Part shown: positions 60,020 through 64,000 of the stretch, piece by piece
Numbering within the stretch: position 1 is the stretch's first letter
Layout: the number at the start of each line of letters is the position of its first letter
From: Trichobilharzia regenti
Lineage: Eukaryota > Platyhelminthes > Trematoda > Strigeidida > Schistosomatidae
Reading direction: 5' to 3'
Length of the DNA: 64,000 bases
NCBI GenBank assembly: GCA_944472135.2
Contig: OX235265.1
Location: forward strand, 94,334,984-94,398,983
Notes under the pieces: model-generated
Databases searched by the model: none
Seen by the model: the letters and a program-made list of their open reading frames with translations, nothing else
Told to the model about the DNA's origin: nothing
Position numbers and translations under genes: made by a program

Positions 60020-61847
60020 CTAGGTTGGAAAATCGTCGCAGAGTTCATTTGCTAACTTCCTTCTATCAGCTATATCCTCAAATGTGAACGGTAACACGCT
60101 CATGTCATTGTATCGTAGAGCATATATGACCAACAAACACACGACATATCTCATTAACAACGTGTTGAAACAGAGTAATTTACACCAAAGATAATAGCAT
60201 TCAAATAGTAACTTGAAACGAGAAATGCCTTTATTCATGCAAGTCAATTTAACAATTTCTCTCTCGTTTACACTTGGCTTATTCTCACTAAACTGACCAA
60301 TATCTTTCGTCTTTTCAGATGCACCAATACTATCAAAATCGTTGCACAAGACATTTGAGTTCATGGTCGTCTTTTCCGTTGTGGATGACAACACCAACGA
60401 GGACTGAGTGACACAAGTTGATGAACTTAGCGGTTGATCAGAAGCTGTTGTTGCTCGGCTTTCAGAAATTTGTCTAACTGCAAGACCACCACCACTGCTG
60501 TCCTTTACTATCAGCTCAGGTTTAGCACTAGCATCTGATGATAGGTGGGCTTCACTCTGATCAATTACACTGACGGTTTGACAAGTATGCGTGCCTTCTG
60601 CAACTGAATCTGCATTTATTCCTACTTCACTTTCAAGTTGTACATAACCTTTGTTCAACTTAGCAGTAGTAGGCATTTCCCTCATCTCATCATGATCAAC
60701 CAAAGACAACTGTGAAATATCATGATCATTATCACGAATATTCACTCTACCGTCAACTTTATCATTTTCAAACTCTTTAATAACAGAAGTAGACAATTTT
60801 GGTTCCTCCTTGCAAATCCTTAAAGGTTTTATATCTTCACTCTGACTAGTAATACCTTGTAAACTTTTGGAGTCAGAACTGCACCCTGAAGCAGTAACTC
60901 TATTCTGTGACACTCTATTCAACAATGGCTTACAAGTTGCAACTACAGACTTCTTCACCGCACCGTTATCGTCACACAATTCGGAGTCAGACCTGGAGTT
61001 TACATTTAGCTTATCACTGAACTTGCTCACTGGTTCACAGTTCACTTCTGTATGCACTTCTTGCAAACGTGTGAAACACAACCGTGTTTGTCTTGCATCT
61101 TGCAACTTATCTGTTGAGCATGTACTACGAAACCTGTTGCACTCACTAAGTTTATATGCATTACTAGACATCATGGAGCCTTCTCGATATCCACCTCTCT
61201 GAGGCCTATTCGTCATCAATGAGTGCGTTTTACCCTCAGACTGCTCTATTCTAGGGGTGAGATTCAATATGCTGGCAAACTTGCTCATAGATTGATTGAC
61301 ACCAGTATTTACCAGTTTCAGGATATCATCAAATTTTGGCTCGATACCCTCATCCTCCATACAGATTATCCATAAACTCAGTGAGTGCCTTGGAGTCATC
61401 TTGAAGTTGACTAACGTTACCCTTAACAGCCTCGAATAATTTCCCTGCAATCATCGAAGGTCTTCCAAACCTTTGACTTAGTATGCTCATAGACTCGTAG
61501 TAGCCCTCTTTTGGCTTCATAAACTTACAACATTGTATAGCTCTTGCAGCAATTCCAGTGCAATACCTCATCAAATACATTAACTTCATTTCATCAGTTA
61601 ATAAAAAACCACTCAGCTTGATCTCAAACTCCTTTACAAATTGTAGATAATCAGCCGGGTTTCCATCAAAACACCGTGGTTCAAATTTAGGGAGTTTGAT
61701 GTTCCTATTATCCCTGAACGGCGAAACAATAACATCAACCATGTCATGCTTAACATCAGACACATCGTTACAATTAACAGACAAGTCAACATGACTTACT
61801 TTCCTGTTTGCATCCAAGACACTCTGTCCCTCCTTTGACCCAGGCAT
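60020..61847 (-). pseudogene. Gag-like protein, copy 3, internally deleted
   Basis: Starts MPGSKEG at 61,847. The DUF1759-like domain is recognisable (FDGNPADYLQF, DEMKLMYLMRYCTG). An internal deletion of about 127 bp relative to copy 1 (the stretch starting near 28,491) shifts the frame, which ends at 61,350. The remainder is open from about 61,370 to the normal stop at 60,020 without any other stop. The hydrophobic segment (LLFECYYLWCKLLCF .. LLMRYVVCLLVIYALRYN) and tail (FTFEDIADRRKLANELCDDF) are conserved despite divergence elsewhere. Confidence 0.9.
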
Positions 61848-61992
61848 TGTTGAACTTGACCCAATTCCAAAAACGTTCCAGATATTGCTTGTTCAAAGAG
61901 GACTTTACCGGCACCAGGAAAGATAAACGGTGACTATCCAAACTGTCACCGACTGTCTGAATCCGCCAGAATCTGTTTCTACCGTCAGAAAC

Positions 61993-62313
61993 TGTCAATC
62001 ACGTCTCATAAACCGTTAATGGCCAGCTCTTGCTAGGCTTCGGCTCAAGCTGTTCCTTGAAGTTTCTCAGAAACGCTTTGTAATAACAGACGAAAAAACC
62101 AAAACACTCCTTGGCCATTCGAGAATTCTTTATTGTTACACCAACATATAAAAATTATTTCCACTAAGGTTTCTGAAGGTTTTCTACTGACTTCTTTCTG
62201 AACAGCGACCGATGAGACGATGACTGTCGTATTGATGCCTACGCGAAAATTGGAGAAGTTGATTTTGAGCAAACAACCAAGAATTGATCGTTCAATCTTC
62301 AACTACATTGACA
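61993..62313 (-). repeat. 5' LTR of gag element copy 3
   Basis: 321 bp on the minus strand, reduced by small deletions, TGTCAATG ... ATTGACA. Confidence 0.85.
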
Positions 62314-63187
62314 TACTGTGTCATTAACTTCAGATACGCATTAATGTCTAAATTTCATACTCCTTCTGTCACGCTACTCCATGTAATAATAGTTTGATAG
62401 TTATTTACGAATGAAGTAATAAGTATTTCATGGGCCACGAGTAGCATTTTGTATTCAGCAGAGGTATGGGTACTTAGTGATTGTAATTTAGAGAACTAAT
62501 ACGAAAAGGTTAGCTTTTTTCTAATATATACGCACCTATCAGCGCAATGAAAAGATAATGACAAATTGTTATCACAAGCATTGTATTTACCATGGAGGGA
62601 ATGTTATTACAGGTCAACTACACAGTAACATGTACAAGTCTTGCATGTCATTGCATCGGTAATATTAGCATACTAATTGTATTACGGAAAATGTAAATAA
62701 TCCAAAGTCATCGTGACAACAACTTTGCGGGAGGTAGATGTATTGAAAGACTGCTTGCAGACACTATGTATGACGACATCTAGTAGAATGTCTACGAAAA
62801 CTGATCTCATTCACTTCTATTCACACTATCTCTTACGTCCGTGTGACTGACTTTCGGTTTATGTTTTCCTCTTCGGTGCACTTTATCTGGACAATTTAAC
62901 GAGTTAGGAAATGCATAGCGTACTTAGGAAACGGCATGAATAACTGCTTAACCTAACGAACACTCGTAAGTTGTGACACTACGCATCTGCAGTGACAAAC
63001 TAACTGACTGAGTTTTAACATGGAACTCAGCCCAGAAGTGCAGTACTTCGATTTTTTACATTCCACACCTGAAAAATATTATATTTAGTTGGTAATAGGC
63101 ATAACATATTTCATCAGATGTGTTTCGACTTCGCATTTCGGCTACGCAATAAAATTAACTAACTCATGAGATATAACGGGACAGAGT
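62314..63187. other. Diverged relative of 21,190-21,640, no gene seen
   Basis: Direct-orientation, low-identity similarity to the inner end of arm 1 and its flank: CATACTCCTTCTGT against CATACGCCTTCTGT, then the TTGATAGT word, then TACTTAGGAAACGGCA against TACTTAGGATACGGCA. It suggests a third, older copy of the same region. Confidence 0.45.
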
Positions 63188-63529
63188 GTGAGAGTTATCT
63201 TGGATAAGAGGAAAAATTATTGTAAGATAACTCTTTTTCAGCTAGACAAGAACCAAATAAAAAAGATAAGAATATCATTTGTCGGGACTTCGCCTATTTT
63301 TGTCTACGTTTTAGCATTTCATTACACCTGGACTATGAATCATTCTGACGCACTGACATTCAACATAGAAGCTTGCACAGAAGTGCACCCGTTTAAGTTA
63401 TCACATTCCACGTAGCACACAAAGGTAGAGGAAAAAAGAAATTAACTGGAACTCTAATTAGAGTAGATGTGAAATTACACAGAGTAAACGCTTCTGTGTC
63501 ATTAACAACGTTTGGAATCACATTTCTAC

Positions 63530-63780
63530 TTGACACTAAGCTTAACCCCAATTTTACTCACCATACTAGACTACTTAACACTGAAGAAAGGGTACAGACA
63601 CTGCGATCAAAAACCAGGAGCCTTTTCATATCTTCCAGTTTCAGCGGTCACTTCTCGCAGCCTAAACGGACAATACCATCAGCATGCAGTAGGTTGAAAA
63701 GACTGTTCCCTGGTAAGTCTCTAAAGATCAATGATTCGCATTTAGTTATGCCTAGACTGTGTCATTCTGCCTAGCGTTCA
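63530..63780 (-). pseudogene. RTE-like RT remnant, very decayed
   Basis: Minus strand: RDLPGNSLFNLLHADGIVRL corresponds to RDLSGNILIKLRFADDIIHL in the 3.6-kb segments, with the catalytic FADD changed to HADG, followed by KLEDMKRLLVFDRSVC. Inactive fragment. Confidence 0.5.
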
Positions 63781-63914
63781 ATATGGGTTTGAAGAGAAGT
63801 CCATCTGTTCAATTTACCACATTCCATGCACAAAAAAGGTAGAGACATAAAACTGAATGGAAGTTTATTGAGCGAAAATCTGAGGGAGAATAAATAGTGC
63901 CAAAGAAAAACATG

Positions 63915-64000
63915 AATTGATAATAATAATAATAATAATCGTGATAATATATATTTTCTCATTTTTTACATGAGGGACGCCAGTTTACAGGCATCATCAA
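63915..64000 (-). repeat. (AAT)n and dispersed repeat end at the window edge
   Basis: (AAT)n at about 63,919-63,940, then TACATGAGGGACGCCAGTTT and ACAGGCATCAT, the reverse of the module at 2120-2205. It continues past the window. Confidence 0.6.

Larger units (their letters stand above)
58535..62313 (-). mobile_element. BEL/Pao-like gag element, copy 3 (older)
   Basis: Minus strand. 5' LTR 61,993-62,313 and 3' LTR 58,535-58,869, interior collinear with copies 1 and 2 including the 3' repeats. The flanks do not match: CAGTA before the 5' LTR and ACGAT after the 3' LTR (both read on the minus strand). Either the target duplication has been lost or the two ends come from different insertions. 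It is visibly more diverged than copies 1 and 2. Confidence 0.9.

Overview
The window looks like repeat-dense chromatin from a flatworm, most probably a schistosome-type trematode. The inference rests on the repeat families seen together: an RTE/SR2-like reverse transcriptase, CR1-like LINEs with two ORFs, Penelope-like GIY-YIG remnants, a BEL/Pao-like Gag and a Gypsy-like mini-element, in AT-rich DNA full of (ATT)n tails. No intact host gene was recognised in 64 kb. The species cannot be fixed from the sequence alone.

Layout. 1-2.2 kb: a mosaic of a CR1 3' end fused to a 28S rRNA fragment, then a Penelope fragment and small repeats. 2.2-15.2 kb: a tandem array of about 7.5 units of 1,731 bp, each carrying 150 bp of the 3' region of a BEL/Pao-like element; the array runs directly into a truncated copy of that element (to 16,368). 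16.4-21.4 kb: arm 1 of a large inverted repeat; arm 2 lies at 55.3-58.5 kb. The arms hold a SWIM-zinc-finger pseudogene and a Penelope remnant. Arm 1 has gained a 943-bp Gypsy-like mini-element and an RTE fragment, and removing them brings both arms to about 3.19 kb. 21.4-31.7 kb: a nearly full-length CR1-like LINE (minus strand, YADD reverse transcriptase, apurinic endonuclease, ORF1) broken by two nested LTR insertions. 31.1-43.4 kb: three almost identical 3.6-kb segments, each between LTRs of the BEL/Pao-like family. 43.1-47.0 kb: a second complete BEL/Pao-like element. 47-55 kb: older LINE remnants, a solo LTR, an inverted relic of the 3.6-kb segment, an assembly gap (53,293-53,411) and a second CR1-type ORF1. 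58.5-62.3 kb: a third, older copy of the BEL/Pao-like element on the minus strand. 62.3-64 kb: diverged repeats.

How it fits together. One LTR family, about 3.97 kb, encodes only a Gag-like protein ending in a hydrophobic segment and has no polymerase, so it must be mobilised in trans. Two of its copies have perfect 5-bp target duplications (AACAT and ATCGT). The LTRs between the triplicated segments carry ATCGT on the left and AACAT on the right, which is the mark of unequal crossing-over between the 3' LTR of one element and the 5' LTR of the other. The same family also contributed sequence to the 1,731-bp array and sits at the outer edge of the inverted repeat. This one non-autonomous element family therefore appears to have driven much of the rearrangement seen here.
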